64,000 nt of DNA from Neisseria cinerea (GCF_900475315.1 NZ_LS483369.1:496001-560000), one strand, 5' to 3'; positions 7,317 through 16,437 are shown, counted from the stretch's first letter. Program-made: numbers and translations. Notes: a model not told the origin generated them from the letters alone.

Positions 7317-8998
7317 AGAAAACTTGGTCGACTGCCTGTCCTGATTGGCAGGAAAGGATTATTGCCGGGAAAAGCCTGATTCCGTTTCCTCCGCTGTATC
7401 AGGAGCCTGCTGAAATGGCGTTGCGCATTTTCAAGCAGTTGCGCTTGGTGGATGTGCCGGGCGAGCCGATGATGGGCGAGGTAACGCGCGAATGGGTGTA
7501 TGAATTTGTTGCAGCCATTTTCGGGGCGTATGAGCCTACTTCAGGTGTTCGGTTGATTCAGGAATTTTTCTTGTTGATTAGTAAGAAAAATATGAAATCG
7601 ACCTTGGCGGCGGGGGTGATGCTGACCGCGCTGATTTTGAATTGGCGGCGCGAGGCGGAATTTTTCATTATTGCACCGACGGTCGAGGTGGCAAACAACA
7701 GTTTCAAACCTGCGAAGGCGATGATACGGGCGGATGAGGAGCTGTCAGACCTGTTTCAGGTACAGGACCATACGCGGACGATTACGCACCGCACGACAGG
7801 GGCAACCTTGAAGATTCTTGCTGCCGAAAGCGATACGGTAGCGGGTATCAAGGGGACGGGCGTTTTGATTGAGGAGGTTTGGTTGTTCGGTAAGCGCGCG
7901 AAGGCGGCGGATATGTTTACCGAAGCCAAAGGCGGTTTGGCCAGCCGTCCTGAAGGGTTTGTGATTTACCTTTCCACGATGTCGGATGAGGCGCCGGCGG
8001 GTGTGTTTGCCGACTTGCTGAAACGCGCCCGCGAAGTGCGCGACGGTAAGCGTGTGGATAATCGGTTGTTGCCGGTGCTGTATGAGTTTCCGAAGGAGAT
8101 GTTGGACAGCGGTACTTACCGACTGCCTGAAAACTTCTACATCACCAATCCGAATATGGGCGCGTCTGTTTCCGAAGCCTACCTGATGGGGGAGTTTGAA
8201 ACAGCCAAGGCGGACGGAGAAATCGCGCTTCGCCGATTTATGGCGAAGCATTTGAATGTGCAGATTGCCTTGTCTCTGACTGCTGATTATTGGGCAGGAG
8301 CGGAATTTTGGGAGGATAGTGGAAAAAATCCCGAAATTAATTTGGATTGGATGCTGGAGCACTGCGAAGTCATCGACATTGGTGTGGACGGCGGCGGTTT
8401 GGATGACTTGCTGGGAATTTCTGCCGTTGGCCGTCTGAAAGACAATCCGCGGATGTGGGCGGCGTGGTTTCATGCTTGGGCGCATCCGTCGGTATTGGAG
8501 CGGCGCAAGGAAATCGCGCCTGTTTTGTTGGATTTTGCCAAGCAGGGGGATTTGACGATTGTCCACCGAATCGGCGATGACAGCGATGAGGTGGCGGGGT
8601 TGGCGGCTCGGGTTTATCAGAGCGGCTTGCTGGATAAATGCGGTCTTGACCCGCACGGGGTCGGTGCGATTTTGGACGCGATGTTGGAATATGGCGTTCC
8701 GGAAGATGCGGTTGTCGGTGTGTCGCAGGGCTGGAAGCTGGGCGCGGCGATTAAGACGGCGGAACGCAAGCTTGCGGAGGGCTGTTTTATCCATAGCGGC
8801 AGCGCGATGATGAATTGGGTGGTCGGGAATGCCCGCGTCGAGCCTCGCGCCAATGGTATTTTAATTACCAAGCAGGCGAGCGGTTCGGCGAAGATTGACC
8901 CGTTGATGGCGATGTTTGACGCGGTGTCGCTTTTGTCGCTGAATCCGACAGCCCGTGGTGCATCGGTTTATGAAACACGCGGAATCAGAATGTTGTGA
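7310..8998 (+). CDS. terL: Terminase large subunit (ATPase and nuclease)
   Basis: A 562-residue packaging motor. The ATPase has a deviant Walker A (SKKNMKST, about residue 93) and a Walker B with acidic residues (VLIEEVW, about residue 185). The RNase H-like nuclease begins near residue 358 (IGVDGGGLDD). Length and order match HK97-type phages. It cuts concatemeric DNA and pumps it into the prohead through the portal encoded next. The start overlaps the small subunit stop. Confidence 0.93.
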   Translation: MLKKTWSTACPDWQERIIAGKSLIPFPPLYQEPAEMALRIFKQLRLVDVPGEPMMGEVTREWVYEFVAAIFGAYEPTSGVRLIQEFFLLISKKNMKSTLAAGVMLTALILNWRREAEFFIIAPTVEVANNSFKPAKAMIRADEELSDLFQVQDHTRTITHRTTGATLKILAAESDTVAGIKGTGVLIEEVWLFGKRAKAADMFTEAKGGLASRPEGFVIYLSTMSDEAPAGVFADLLKRAREVRDGKRVDNRLLPVLYEFPKEMLDSGTYRLPENFYITNPNMGASVSEAYLMGEFETAKADGEIALRRFMAKHLNVQIALSLTADYWAGAEFWEDSGKNPEINLDWMLEHCEVIDIGVDGGGLDDLLGISAVGRLKDNPRMWAAWFHAWAHPSVLERRKEIAPVLLDFAKQGDLTIVHRIGDDSDEVAGLAARVYQSGLLDKCGLDPHGVGAILDAMLEYGVPEDAVVGVSQGWKLGAAIKTAERKLAEGCFIHSGSAMMNWVVGNARVEPRANGILITKQASGSAKIDPLMAMFDAVSLLSLNPTARGASVYETRGIRML

Positions 8999-9006
8999 GA
9001 TAGGAT

Positions 9007-10248
9007 ATGGCGAAAGAGAAAAAAGCCAAAAACAAAAGCCGCCCGCGTGCTGACTCGGGCGGCTTGGTTTTTGAGGGGTTGAACGACCCTGCGTTGTTGG
9101 AATTTATCCGCAGCGGTCAAATCGGCGGCGGTGTGGGCATTGATGGGCGAAAGGCTTTGTGCAATGCCGCGCTTTACCGGTGCATTACCTTAATCAGCCA
9201 AAGTATCGGGATGTTGCCGTTGAATGTGCTGCATAACGATGACGGACGTGAGACTGCTACGGAGCATCCTGTCTGGAAACTGCTGAAACGGCAGCCGAAT
9301 AAGTTTCAGACGGCCTATGAGTTCAAAAGTCTGCTGCAAAGCCATGTCTTGCAATATGGCAATGCCTACGCGCGGATTATCCGTTCGCGCGGTCAGGTCA
9401 TTCAGCTTGTGCCGATTCATCCGATAGCGGTGCAGGTCAAGCAGCGTGACGATTGGAGTGTGCATTATGTGGTTACGCGCAAAGACGGCGGTTTGCTGGA
9501 TTTTGAGGCGGATGATGTATTGCACCTGCGCGATTTGACCGACGACGGCTTAGAGGGCATGAGCCGCGTGAAGTTGGCGAAGCGGGCGTTGGGTATTGCT
9601 TTCGATGCTGAGGACGCGGCAAGCCGTATTTTCTCGGAAGGGGTGATGGCCGGCGGCTATTTGGCAACGGACAAGGCGTTGAGCGATAAGGCGTACAACC
9701 AACTTCAGGAATCTTTGCAAAAGCGGTATAGCGGCAAAGCGAATGCCGGCCGTTTTATGATTTTGGAAGAGGGTCTGAAGGCTGAGAAGTGGGGCAATAC
9801 TGCTTCTGACGCGCAGCATATTGAAAACCGAAATCATCAAATCGAGGAAATTGCGCGGATGTTTGGCGTGCCGCGCCCGTTGCTGATGATGGACGACACG
9901 TCATGGGGCAGCGGTATCAGTGAATTGGGGGTGTTTTTCCTGAAATACGGACTTCTGCCTTGGTTCACGATGTGGGAGCAGGCGTTGACACGATCTCTGC
10001 TGACGCCTGCTGAGCAAGACCGCCTGATATTCAAGTTTAATGCCGGTGCGCTGTTGCGCGGCAGCTTGGAAAATCAGGCGGAATTTTTTGCCAAAGCTTT
10101 GGGTAGCGGTGGACACGGCGCATGGATGACGCAAAACGAAGTGCGCGAAATTTCCGACCTGCCGAAATCAACAGATAGGTCTGCCGATACTTTGCGGCAG
10201 GCGCAACAAGGAAAGAATTATGAGCCTGAAAAATCTGCCGCAGATTAG
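9007..10248 (+). CDS. Portal protein, HK97 family
   Basis: A 413-residue HK97-type portal that forms the dodecameric DNA gate of the capsid. A basic, low-complexity N-terminus (residues 1-16) precedes the conserved core. Family-typical segments include YRCITLISQSIGMLPLNVL (about residues 58-76) and the IARMFGVPRPLL region (about residues 283-294). The gene follows terminase by 8 bases and overlaps the protease gene by 29 bases, a common arrangement that couples their translation. Confidence 0.92.
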   Translation: MAKEKKAKNKSRPRADSGGLVFEGLNDPALLEFIRSGQIGGGVGIDGRKALCNAALYRCITLISQSIGMLPLNVLHNDDGRETATEHPVWKLLKRQPNKFQTAYEFKSLLQSHVLQYGNAYARIIRSRGQVIQLVPIHPIAVQVKQRDDWSVHYVVTRKDGGLLDFEADDVLHLRDLTDDGLEGMSRVKLAKRALGIAFDAEDAASRIFSEGVMAGGYLATDKALSDKAYNQLQESLQKRYSGKANAGRFMILEEGLKAEKWGNTASDAQHIENRNHQIEEIARMFGVPRPLLMMDDTSWGSGISELGVFFLKYGLLPWFTMWEQALTRSLLTPAEQDRLIFKFNAGALLRGSLENQAEFFAKALGSGGHGAWMTQNEVREISDLPKSTDRSADTLRQAQQGKNYEPEKSAAD

Positions 10249-11065
10249 TGCGTTATCTTCTATGCCGAAATCGCTGTCTTTCGATATGCGCCCGGATGCG
10301 GCGAACCGTTGGGACAGCGGGGTTAAGGCGAAAACCGAAACCGACAATGTCATCACGATGTACGACCAAATCGGCGAGAGCTTTTGGAGCGAAGGGGTAA
10401 CGGCCAAGCGTGTTGCCGCCGCTCTGCGTGCTATCGGCGACAAAGAGGTTGTCGTCAACATCAACAGCCCCGGCGGTGACTACTTCGAGGGTATCTCTAT
10501 TTACAACCTGTTGGCGCAACATCCGGCAAAGGTAACGGTTCAGATTGTCGGCCTTGCCGCCTCTGCCGCCTCCGTGATTGCGATGGCGGGCGACGAGATT
10601 CTGATGGGTGAAGGGTCGTTCCTGATGATACACAACGCTTGGAGCCTTGCGATTGGCAACCGTCATGATTTGGCGGGCAGTATTGAAACGCTGGCGCAAA
10701 TTGATGACGTGATGGCTGATTTGTATGCCGCGCGTTCGAGCCTGTCGAAGGCGGAAATCGTCGGCATGATGGATCGTGAAAGCTGGATAGGAAAATCAAA
10801 AGCCCTTGAGGATGGTTTTGCCGACGGTGAAATCGATGTGAAGGAAATCGAGCAGTCCGGCGACGGCGAACAGAAAAAAGCGATGGCTCTGATTGAGTCA
10901 AGCCTCGCGCAACAGGGATACAGCCGCGCCCAACGCCGCGATGTATTCAACAATTTATTCCACGGCACGCCCCGCGCTGCCGAACCTGCCGTCAAGCCGT
11001 GCGCTGGCGGCGATTTGAAGACGGCGCAAGCCTTGCAAAATTTAATTCAGACCATGAAAGGTTAA
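10220..11065 (+). CDS. ClpP-like prohead maturation protease
   Basis: A 281-residue serine protease of the ClpP/S14 fold used to trim the capsid precursor. Conserved features are VNINSPGGDYFEG (residues 79-91), nucleophile Ser115 in GLAASAAS, His138 in MIHNAW, and an Asp near 162-163. The start at 10220 lies inside the portal gene. The target should be the N-terminal scaffold region of the capsid protein encoded immediately downstream. Confidence 0.93.
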   Translation: MSLKNLPQISALSSMPKSLSFDMRPDAANRWDSGVKAKTETDNVITMYDQIGESFWSEGVTAKRVAAALRAIGDKEVVVNINSPGGDYFEGISIYNLLAQHPAKVTVQIVGLAASAASVIAMAGDEILMGEGSFLMIHNAWSLAIGNRHDLAGSIETLAQIDDVMADLYAARSSLSKAEIVGMMDRESWIGKSKALEDGFADGEIDVKEIEQSGDGEQKKAMALIESSLAQQGYSRAQRRDVFNNLFHGTPRAAEPAVKPCAGGDLKTAQALQNLIQTMKG

Positions 11066-11068
11066 ACC

Positions 11069-12304
11069 ATGAAACAAACGATGATTGCTCGCGGCTTGCT
11101 TGCCGCTTTTGCCGATGCCGGCAATACTGCGCCCGATGTGGGCGCGTTGTTGGCGGAATTGAACAGTTCCTTTGCTGCGTTCAAAGACAGCAAAGAAAAA
11201 GAAATTGCCGCTTTGCAGAAAGGCAGTGAAGAAGCCAAAGCTTCTTCAGCCAAAGCCGAAGCCGAAATTTCCAAACTCCAAGCCTCTATCGACGACTTGT
11301 CTGTGCAAATGGCCGCCGCACAAATGAACGGCGGTGCCGGTAAGCTGGATAAGGAAGCGCAGGCGGCGGTTGACGCTACTGTGTCGTTTATGAAGTCCGG
11401 CGAAGTGCGCGCGGATTTGAAAAAATCGGACGACTCCAACGGCGGCTATTTGGTGCCGAAGGAATGGGACCGCACCATCACCGATAAGCTGCGTACTGTA
11501 TCGCCGCTGCGTAAGCTGTTTAAGGTTCAGACGACCTCGAAGCCGAAATTCAGCAAACTGTACAATATGCACGGCGCGGGCAGCGGTTGGGTGGGTGAAG
11601 AAGACGCCCGCGCCAAAACCGATACGCCGACGTTCAAGTCTTTGGACTTCGACACGGGCGAAATTTACGCCAATCCTGCCGCAACGCAACAGATGTTGGA
11701 CGATGCCGAAATCAATCTCGAAGCATTCCTTGCCGATGAAGTGAAAACTGAATTTGCTGTTGCCGAAAACAAAGCCTTTATCAGCGGCGACGGTCAAAAA
11801 GGTAAACCGACCGGCTTGCTGACCTATGCCGAAGGCGGCACCAATGCAACCAAGCACCCGTTGGGCGCAATCAAGGTTGTTAAATCCGGCAACGCGGCGG
11901 CGGTTACTGCCGATTCGGTCATTGATTTGGTTTATTCGCTGCCTGCGGAATATTCGCAAGGCGCGGGCTTTATGATGAACCGCAAAACGCTGGCCGCCGT
12001 CCGCAAGCTGAAAGATGGTCAGGGTAATTACCTGTGGCAGCCGAGCTATCAGCAAGACCAGCCGTCCACTTTGTGCGGCTATCCGGTTTATGAAGTCGCC
12101 GATATGCCTGATGTTGCCGCGAATGCGCTGTGTATCGCTTTTGGCGATTTCAACCGCGCGTATATGATTCTTGACCGCAAGGGTGTGAGCATTCTGCGTG
12201 ACCCGTATACGAACAAGCCGTTCGTGCAGTTCTACACGACCAAGCGCGTTGGCGGCGGTGTGGACAATCCTGAAGCCTGTGTGCTGCTGAAAGTAGCGGC
12301 GTAA
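11069..12304 (+). CDS. Major capsid protein, HK97 fold
   Basis: A 411-residue capsid precursor. The first about 95 residues are a charged, Ala/Lys/Glu-rich coiled coil (the delta-type scaffold domain) that the upstream ClpP-like protease should remove. The mature part starts near residues 105-125 (GEVRADLKKSDDSNGGYLVP), a sequence common at the start of HK97-type shells. It continues to the P-domain and the C-terminal YTTKRVGGGVDNPEA motif. It starts 3 bases after the protease stop. Confidence 0.93.
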   Translation: MKQTMIARGLLAAFADAGNTAPDVGALLAELNSSFAAFKDSKEKEIAALQKGSEEAKASSAKAEAEISKLQASIDDLSVQMAAAQMNGGAGKLDKEAQAAVDATVSFMKSGEVRADLKKSDDSNGGYLVPKEWDRTITDKLRTVSPLRKLFKVQTTSKPKFSKLYNMHGAGSGWVGEEDARAKTDTPTFKSLDFDTGEIYANPAATQQMLDDAEINLEAFLADEVKTEFAVAENKAFISGDGQKGKPTGLLTYAEGGTNATKHPLGAIKVVKSGNAAAVTADSVIDLVYSLPAEYSQGAGFMMNRKTLAAVRKLKDGQGNYLWQPSYQQDQPSTLCGYPVYEVADMPDVAANALCIAFGDFNRAYMILDRKGVSILRDPYTNKPFVQFYTTKRVGGGVDNPEACVLLKVAA

Positions 12305-12307
12305 TGT

Positions 12308-12378
12308 AAAACAAGGCCGTCTGAAAACGAGCTTCCGCCTGTATGGGCGGCGGCGTTTTAGTTTTCAGGCGGTATTTT
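12308..12378 (+). other. Short intergenic hairpin region with DUS core
   Basis: AGGCCGTCTGAAAAC and the opposing GTTTTCAGGCGG can pair imperfectly, with CCGCC/GGCGG inside. It lies between capsid and the next small gene. It may reduce read-through and so help capsid mRNA outnumber downstream messages; this is inference. Confidence 0.4.
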
Positions 12379-12397
12379 TATTTGAAAAGGAAATGTG

Positions 12398-12685
12398 ATG
12401 GCTAAATTTACCAAGCCGTTTTATGGTGTGCCCGATGGGGAGATTTATCCTGTTCAGTATGAGAAAGGCGATGAAGTGCCGGCTGAGTTGCTGGAGGCTG
12501 CGAAAGAAGCAGGCTGTGTTGGCGGCAAGAAAGGCGATTCGAAGCTGCCTGAAGACCCGCCGTCCGGCAATAAGCAGGATGGTGGTACGGGTAATGAAAC
12601 CGGTATCCAGCAGACCGGCGAAGGCGAAGGTCAGGGCGAGGGCCAGGGCGTTGCTGAGGGCAGTCAACAGGCTGAGCAGCAATGA
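12398..12685 (+). CDS. Small Gly/Gln/Glu-rich head-region protein
   Basis: A 95-residue protein. Residues 1-45 are a compact domain (FYGVPDGEIYPVQYEKGDEVP), and the remaining half is low-complexity, rich in G, E and Q with GEGQGEG repeats. I do not recognise the family. Proteins of this size between capsid and connector are sometimes head decoration or assembly factors. The ATG at 12398 is preceded by AAAAGGAAA. It overlaps the connector start by 4 bases. Confidence 0.75.
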   Translation: MAKFTKPFYGVPDGEIYPVQYEKGDEVPAELLEAAKEAGCVGGKKGDSKLPEDPPSGNKQDGGTGNETGIQQTGEGEGQGEGQGVAEGSQQAEQQ

Positions 12686-12999
12686 TACCCCTCGAATTGG
12701 TCAAGCTGCATCTTCGTGTCGACGGCGATGATGAGGACGATTTGATTTGTCTTTATTACGATGCGGCGGTGTCTGATTGTGTAGCTTATCTCAACCGTCC
12801 TTTGTACCAAGACGATGCTGAGGCGGATGCGGCTGCCAAAGTCGGCAAGGCTGACGGAGTGGTGCTGAATCCTTCTATCCGAAATGCGATTTTGCTGACG
12901 GTCGGGTATTTGTATTCTAACCGCGAAGATGGCGCGGTCGGGTTGCCGCGTGCGGCTCGGAGGTTGTTGGAGCCGTTTCGCAATTTGCCCGGCGTGTAG
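12682..12999 (+). CDS. Head-tail connector, HK97 gp6-like
   Basis: A 105-residue all-helical connector of the gp6/DNA-packaging family that docks under the portal. Typical features are the LVKLHLRVDGDDEDDLI start and the VAYLNRPLY helix, with a C-terminal AILLTVGYLYSNRE segment. The start overlaps the upstream stop (ATGA). Confidence 0.88.
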   Translation: MIPLELVKLHLRVDGDDEDDLICLYYDAAVSDCVAYLNRPLYQDDAEADAAAKVGKADGVVLNPSIRNAILLTVGYLYSNREDGAVGLPRAARRLLEPFRNLPGV

Positions 13000-13149
13000 T
13001 CGGGTTTCTCTGACGGTTAAGCGTAAACCGTACGCCAAAAAACGCTTTTCTGCTTTATTTTATTCTGATTAGGGCTTGATACGGCGTTGCCCGACTTCTT
13101 TGGGTGCAGCTAAGGCTTGCGGCTGCCTGTTTGAGTGCGAGCTAAGATG

Positions 13150-13188
13150 AAAACCGTCCGAACGGCAGATTTCGGGCGGTTTTTGATT
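13150..13188 (+). terminator. Terminator between connector and accessory genes
   Basis: AAAACCG-CCGAA pairs with TTCGG-CGGTTTT around a short loop, followed by a T-rich run. The 205-base gap 13000-13204 otherwise shows no convincing gene. The terminator marks off the three accessory genes that follow from the head operon. Confidence 0.6.
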
Positions 13189-13204
13189 TTAAAAATTACA
13201 GATC

Positions 13205-13426
13205 ATGGAAATTTCGAGGAAGAAAGAGGTTTTGGCGTATATCCGAAAGAATCCGGGATGTACGGCTACGGCTGTTGCCAATGAGGTGTTTGGTAAATGG
13301 CGTTGGAGCGGTTGGATTTTTGCTCGAAATGATATTGGCGCGCTTTGCGACGAGGGTTTGGTCGGTGAGCGTTTTTATCGTGGAGTTTCGGTGTTTTACC
13401 CTGTGGAAGTTAAAGAGGCGGTGTGA
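13205..13426 (+). CDS. Small winged-helix-like accessory protein
   Basis: A 73-residue protein with a winged-helix pattern: helix EVLAYIRKNPGCTATAVANEVF, a recognition-like helix, then a beta wing (GERFYRGVSVFYPV). It may bind nucleic acid. It overlaps or abuts the DUF3310 gene and is part of a small non-structural block inserted within the head-neck genes. Confidence 0.65.
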   Translation: MEISRKKEVLAYIRKNPGCTATAVANEVFGKWRWSGWIFARNDIGALCDEGLVGERFYRGVSVFYPVEVKEAV

Positions 13427-13428
13427 AG

Positions 13429-13830
13429 ATGGAAAAAGATAATATCAATCCGGCACATTACCGCCAGCAGCCGTATGAGTGCATCGAGTTTACGGAGCAT
13501 CTCAATTTCAACTTGGGCAATGCGTTCAAGTATATTTGGCGGTATCGGGACAAGAACGGCATCGAAGATTTGAAGAAGGCGCGTTGGTATCTGCAAAGGC
13601 AGTTGGATTCTGCGCCGATGTTTTCGCTGTTGGGTTTAGAACTTTGTAAAGACTTGAGCCGAAAATTGGATGAGTGCATGCGTTACGGAAAGTTCGTAAT
13701 TGGGCAATATCTTTTGCTGGTCGGCATCTTGCACTATTCTTTTTGTGAAGATAGCAAAACTTTATCAGATGGGATTGTAATATTAGATGATTTTATTAAG
13801 TGTATTGAATGTGACGAAGTAGGAATTTGA
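13429..13830 (+). CDS. DUF3310-family phage protein
   Basis: A 133-residue protein. Residues 5-60 carry the DUF3310 signature (NPAHY, YECIEF, AFKYIWRY, DLKKARWYL), widespread in phages and sometimes tied to nucleotide metabolism. The rest is unassigned. An alternative GTG start lies 6 bases earlier, overlapping the upstream gene. Its occurrence here, within structural genes, is unusual because DUF3310 genes normally sit in early regions. Confidence 0.8.
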   Translation: MEKDNINPAHYRQQPYECIEFTEHLNFNLGNAFKYIWRYRDKNGIEDLKKARWYLQRQLDSAPMFSLLGLELCKDLSRKLDECMRYGKFVIGQYLLLVGILHYSFCEDSKTLSDGIVILDDFIKCIECDEVGI

Positions 13831-13883
13831 CGGCTTATCAGGCGGCGGATAATATCGAATACTGTTTTTTAAAGGGAATATGT

Positions 13884-14513
13884 ATGAAGATTTTGTTGTT
13901 ATCTGCTGTTTTGCTTGCGTTGGCAGGGTGTGGCGGCGGTGAGCATGTGGACGCTGTGCGTTCTGCTTCTTCTGCTTCTTCAGTCGGTGCGGCTTCGTCC
14001 CCTGCACTGCCTGATGGTTCGGGATGGGTTTATTTGGGGGTTGCTGATGAAATGCGGGGCAAGACTTCTTATATGGCGAAGCTGCGGTCGGTCAATCGGG
14101 TCGATATTGGCGGCGGTCATGGTGATGTCGGGCTTGATTTGACTTTGGGCGGTTATGAGGAATATGATTTCCCGATTGCGTTGTTTAGGTTGTCTGACGG
14201 GGAGTTTGCTGATTGCGGGTCTGAAGGCTGCAGGGTCGAGTATCGGATTGATGATGACGAGGTGTTGGGTATTTCGGGAGATCTTACCGATTCGGACAGT
14301 ATTATGGGTTGTTCGGCTCGGACGGTCGAGCAGATGGGCATTACTGGCTGTATGATTGAGAATTTGGCGTTGTTTTATGGTCTTCTCGACGGTCGGAAGA
14401 TGATTGTGGAGGTCGATATTTCGGGTCGTGGTCCGACGCAGTTTGTGTTTGATGTGTCGGGGTTGCAGCCTTTGGATAGGTGGCACGATTCGGCGGTGGT
14501 TTATCGGAAGTAG
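13884..14513 (+). CDS. Prophage-encoded lipoprotein (moron candidate)
   Basis: A 209-residue protein with a clear lipoprotein signal: MKILLL start, hydrophobic stretch, lipobox LAGC with Cys16. A Ser/Ala-rich linker (residues 25-45) follows. The mature domain has four or more cysteines (DCGSEGC, MGCSA, TGCM) that could form disulfides in the periplasm. I do not recognise its family. The ATG at 13884 is preceded by AAAGGGA. Lipoproteins expressed from prophages can block superinfection or alter the surface; that role is inferred from position only. Confidence 0.8.
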   Translation: MKILLLSAVLLALAGCGGGEHVDAVRSASSASSVGAASSPALPDGSGWVYLGVADEMRGKTSYMAKLRSVNRVDIGGGHGDVGLDLTLGGYEEYDFPIALFRLSDGEFADCGSEGCRVEYRIDDDEVLGISGDLTDSDSIMGCSARTVEQMGITGCMIENLALFYGLLDGRKMIVEVDISGRGPTQFVFDVSGLQPLDRWHDSAVVYRK

Positions 14514-14567
14514 TTTTTTGTGGTTTGAGGTCGTCTGAAACAGGCGGCCTTTTTGTTTGGAGCGGTT

Positions 14568-14900
14568 ATGAAGGCTGGGCAGTTGCGGCACCGTGTGGAG
14601 ATTCTTCGGCGGGTAAAGGAAAAGGATAAGTCGGGCGCGACTGTGATGGTTTGGCGGCCGTTGTGCAAGGTGTGGGCGGATGTGCGTCATGTGTCCGGGT
14701 CGGAAACGATGCGGCATGATGTGTTGACGGCTTCGGTGCGGGCTTCAGTGCGTATTCGTTGGCGAACCGGGGTTTCGGCGGATATGCGTGTGAAGACGGG
14801 AAATGGGGTTTATGTTATCCGTGCGGCGATTCCTGATTTGCGCCGGCGTGAGTTTTTGGATTTGATTTGTGAGAGCCTGCCTGATGAAAGTGGACATTGA
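14568..14900 (+). CDS. Head closure / head-tail adaptor
   Basis: A 110-residue protein of the SPP1 gp16-like head-tail adaptor family. It shows the typical KAGQLRHRVEILRR start, a VWRPLCKVWADV strand and an ending DLRRREFLDLICE. It closes the capsid after packaging. The ATG at 14568 follows GGAGCGG. A DUS-like hairpin (GTCGTCTGAAACAGGCGGC) precedes it. It overlaps the next gene by 17 bases. Confidence 0.87.
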   Translation: MKAGQLRHRVEILRRVKEKDKSGATVMVWRPLCKVWADVRHVSGSETMRHDVLTASVRASVRIRWRTGVSADMRVKTGNGVYVIRAAIPDLRRREFLDLICESLPDESGH

Positions 14901-15405
14901 TGTTGATTTTTCGGACGCGATTGCGCGGTTTGACAGTTTGCCGGAGGCGGTAGGAGAGAAGCTGCGCTGGGCGGCGTTTCGGGGTGTATCCCTGTTGCGC
15001 GAGGAAATTAAGATTCAGGCTCCGCGTCATCATAAGCGGCATTATTTTTATAGTAAGGGCAGCCGCAATGCTGACGGGAGCAAGCGGCGATATGATTTTG
15101 AACCGGGCGATTTGAGACGCTCGGTTTTTGCTTTTTATGATAAGTCGGATTCGGTCGATGGTCGGCGGGCGGTTTATCAGGTGGGTTGGCGCGACCGTGA
15201 GGGTAATCGGGGACGTTATGAGGGCGGTGTGCTTCGGGCTGTGCCTTATGGGTACATGGTGCACAACGGGGTGCGTCGGAGAAATGGTAAGTCGATTGCG
15301 CCGCGTCCTTTTTTGTCCCGTGCTTTGAAGATTCAGGGTGCGAAGATGGAGGCGGTGATGCTGGATGCTGTTTTGGAGGTGGTGCGTGGAAGAATCTCTG
15401 ATTAG
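14884..15405 (+). CDS. Neck/tail completion protein, HK97 gp10 family
   Basis: A 173-residue protein matching HK97 gp10-type tail-completion proteins. Typical parts are the N-terminal helix (FDSLPEAVGEKLRWAAFRGVS), a basic middle with PRHHKRHYFYSK, and the C-terminal motif PYGYMVHNGVRRR...APRPFL. It joins the head to the tail. The gene overlaps both neighbours by 17-20 bases. Confidence 0.85.
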   Translation: MKVDIDVDFSDAIARFDSLPEAVGEKLRWAAFRGVSLLREEIKIQAPRHHKRHYFYSKGSRNADGSKRRYDFEPGDLRRSVFAFYDKSDSVDGRRAVYQVGWRDREGNRGRYEGGVLRAVPYGYMVHNGVRRRNGKSIAPRPFLSRALKIQGAKMEAVMLDAVLEVVRGRISD

Positions 15406-15724
15406 TGCGATCGGCCGTGCTTTGCCGGGCGTGGATGTTTATCATGATTTTGCGCCTGAAGAGGCGGAATTTCCGTTGGTAATTGTGCAGCGTGTCGGCG
15501 GCGCGGGTTGTTTGTTTTTAGACCATAACGATGATGGGTATGAAGTTCGGTTCTCGGTGTCGGTGTGGGATGTCGACCGTTTGGGCGCGGTGGAGAAGAG
15601 CCGCGCGGTGGAGCGGTCGGTGTTGGATTCGTTGGAAGGTTATGCGCTGTCGGCGGCGGATGCGGTCGTTTTGGACGATGGCCGGCGCGGGATGGTGCAG
15701 GATTTTGTTTTTATGACTGTTTAG
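15386..15724 (+). CDS. Tail terminator-like protein
   Basis: A 112-residue protein of the tail-terminator (gpU/DUF3168-like) class, which caps the tail tube at its correct length. The GTG start at 15386 is chosen because a strong GGAGGTGG ribosome site lies 5-10 bases upstream inside the previous gene. Strand-helix features include FPLVIVQRVGG and YEVRFSVSVWD. Position between gp10-like and tail tube genes agrees. Confidence 0.72.
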   Translation: MEESLISAIGRALPGVDVYHDFAPEEAEFPLVIVQRVGGAGCLFLDHNDDGYEVRFSVSVWDVDRLGAVEKSRAVERSVLDSLEGYALSAADAVVLDDGRRGMVQDFVFMTV

Positions 15725-15792
15725 GCGGTTTTTTGTTGGCGGCTGTCTGTTTGGGCAGCCTTTTTTATTTGGTTCTTTTTTAGGATTTTGAT

Positions 15793-16437
15793 ATGGCTGT
15801 TAATTTGGCTAATGGTTCGATCGTGCAGATCGCTACGAAGCTGCTGGCTGAGAAGAAGGTCACGGCAATCTCTAATGCAGCAGAGGCTGTATGTACGGCG
15901 ACGGCCCATGGTTTGCAAAACGGCGACTATGTGGCTTTGCTGTCGGGTTGGGGCATTTTGAATGAGCGTGTTTTCCGTGTAACAAGCGTCGATGCGAACA
16001 GTTTTAAGCTGGACGGCATCGATACGCGCGATGAAAACAAGTTTCCTGCCGGTTCGGGCACGGGCAGTTTTCAGAAGGTGGAAGCGTGGCAGCAAATTAC
16101 GCAGATCATGGAAGTTTCGAGTTCGGGCGGTGAGCAGCAGTTCACTCAGTTCGGCTTCTTGGAGGATGACTTTGAACGTCAGTTGCCGACGACCCAGTCT
16201 GCGTATTCGATGACGTTCAAAATTGCCGATGACCCGAATTTACCCGGTTATAAGGCGGCTCAAACGGCAAGCGACAGCGGTAAGCTGACGCCGCTGCGTA
16301 TTATTCTGAAGAATAAATCGGTAGTCGTGTACAACGGTTATGTGAGTATGAGTCCAATGCCTCAGCTTGTGCGTAACGAGGTGATGGCGGTCAATATGAC
16401 GTATTCGCTGTCTGGTTTGTTCAACCGCTATTTGTAA
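15793..16437 (+). CDS. Major tail tube protein
   Basis: A 214-residue tail tube protein, comparable to lambda gpV. It has an N-terminal insertion domain resembling the gene-product fold seen in many tubes (LQNGDYVALLSGWG, residues 38-65). The core has QQFTQFGFLEDDFERQ and SAYSMTFKIADDPN, and the C-terminal region ends LSGLFNRYL. It sits between the tail terminator and the frameshifted chaperone, as in lambda. Confidence 0.88.
   Translation: MAVNLANGSIVQIATKLLAEKKVTAISNAAEAVCTATAHGLQNGDYVALLSGWGILNERVFRVTSVDANSFKLDGIDTRDENKFPAGSGTGSFQKVEAWQQITQIMEVSSSGGEQQFTQFGFLEDDFERQLPTTQSAYSMTFKIADDPNLPGYKAAQTASDSGKLTPLRIILKNKSVVVYNGYVSMSPMPQLVRNEVMAVNMTYSLSGLFNRYL

Noticed and set aside
13147-13240. Short frame starting ATGAAAACCGTCCG
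   Set aside because: It lies in a terminator-like hairpin, has no ribosome site, and runs out of frame into the winged-helix gene.
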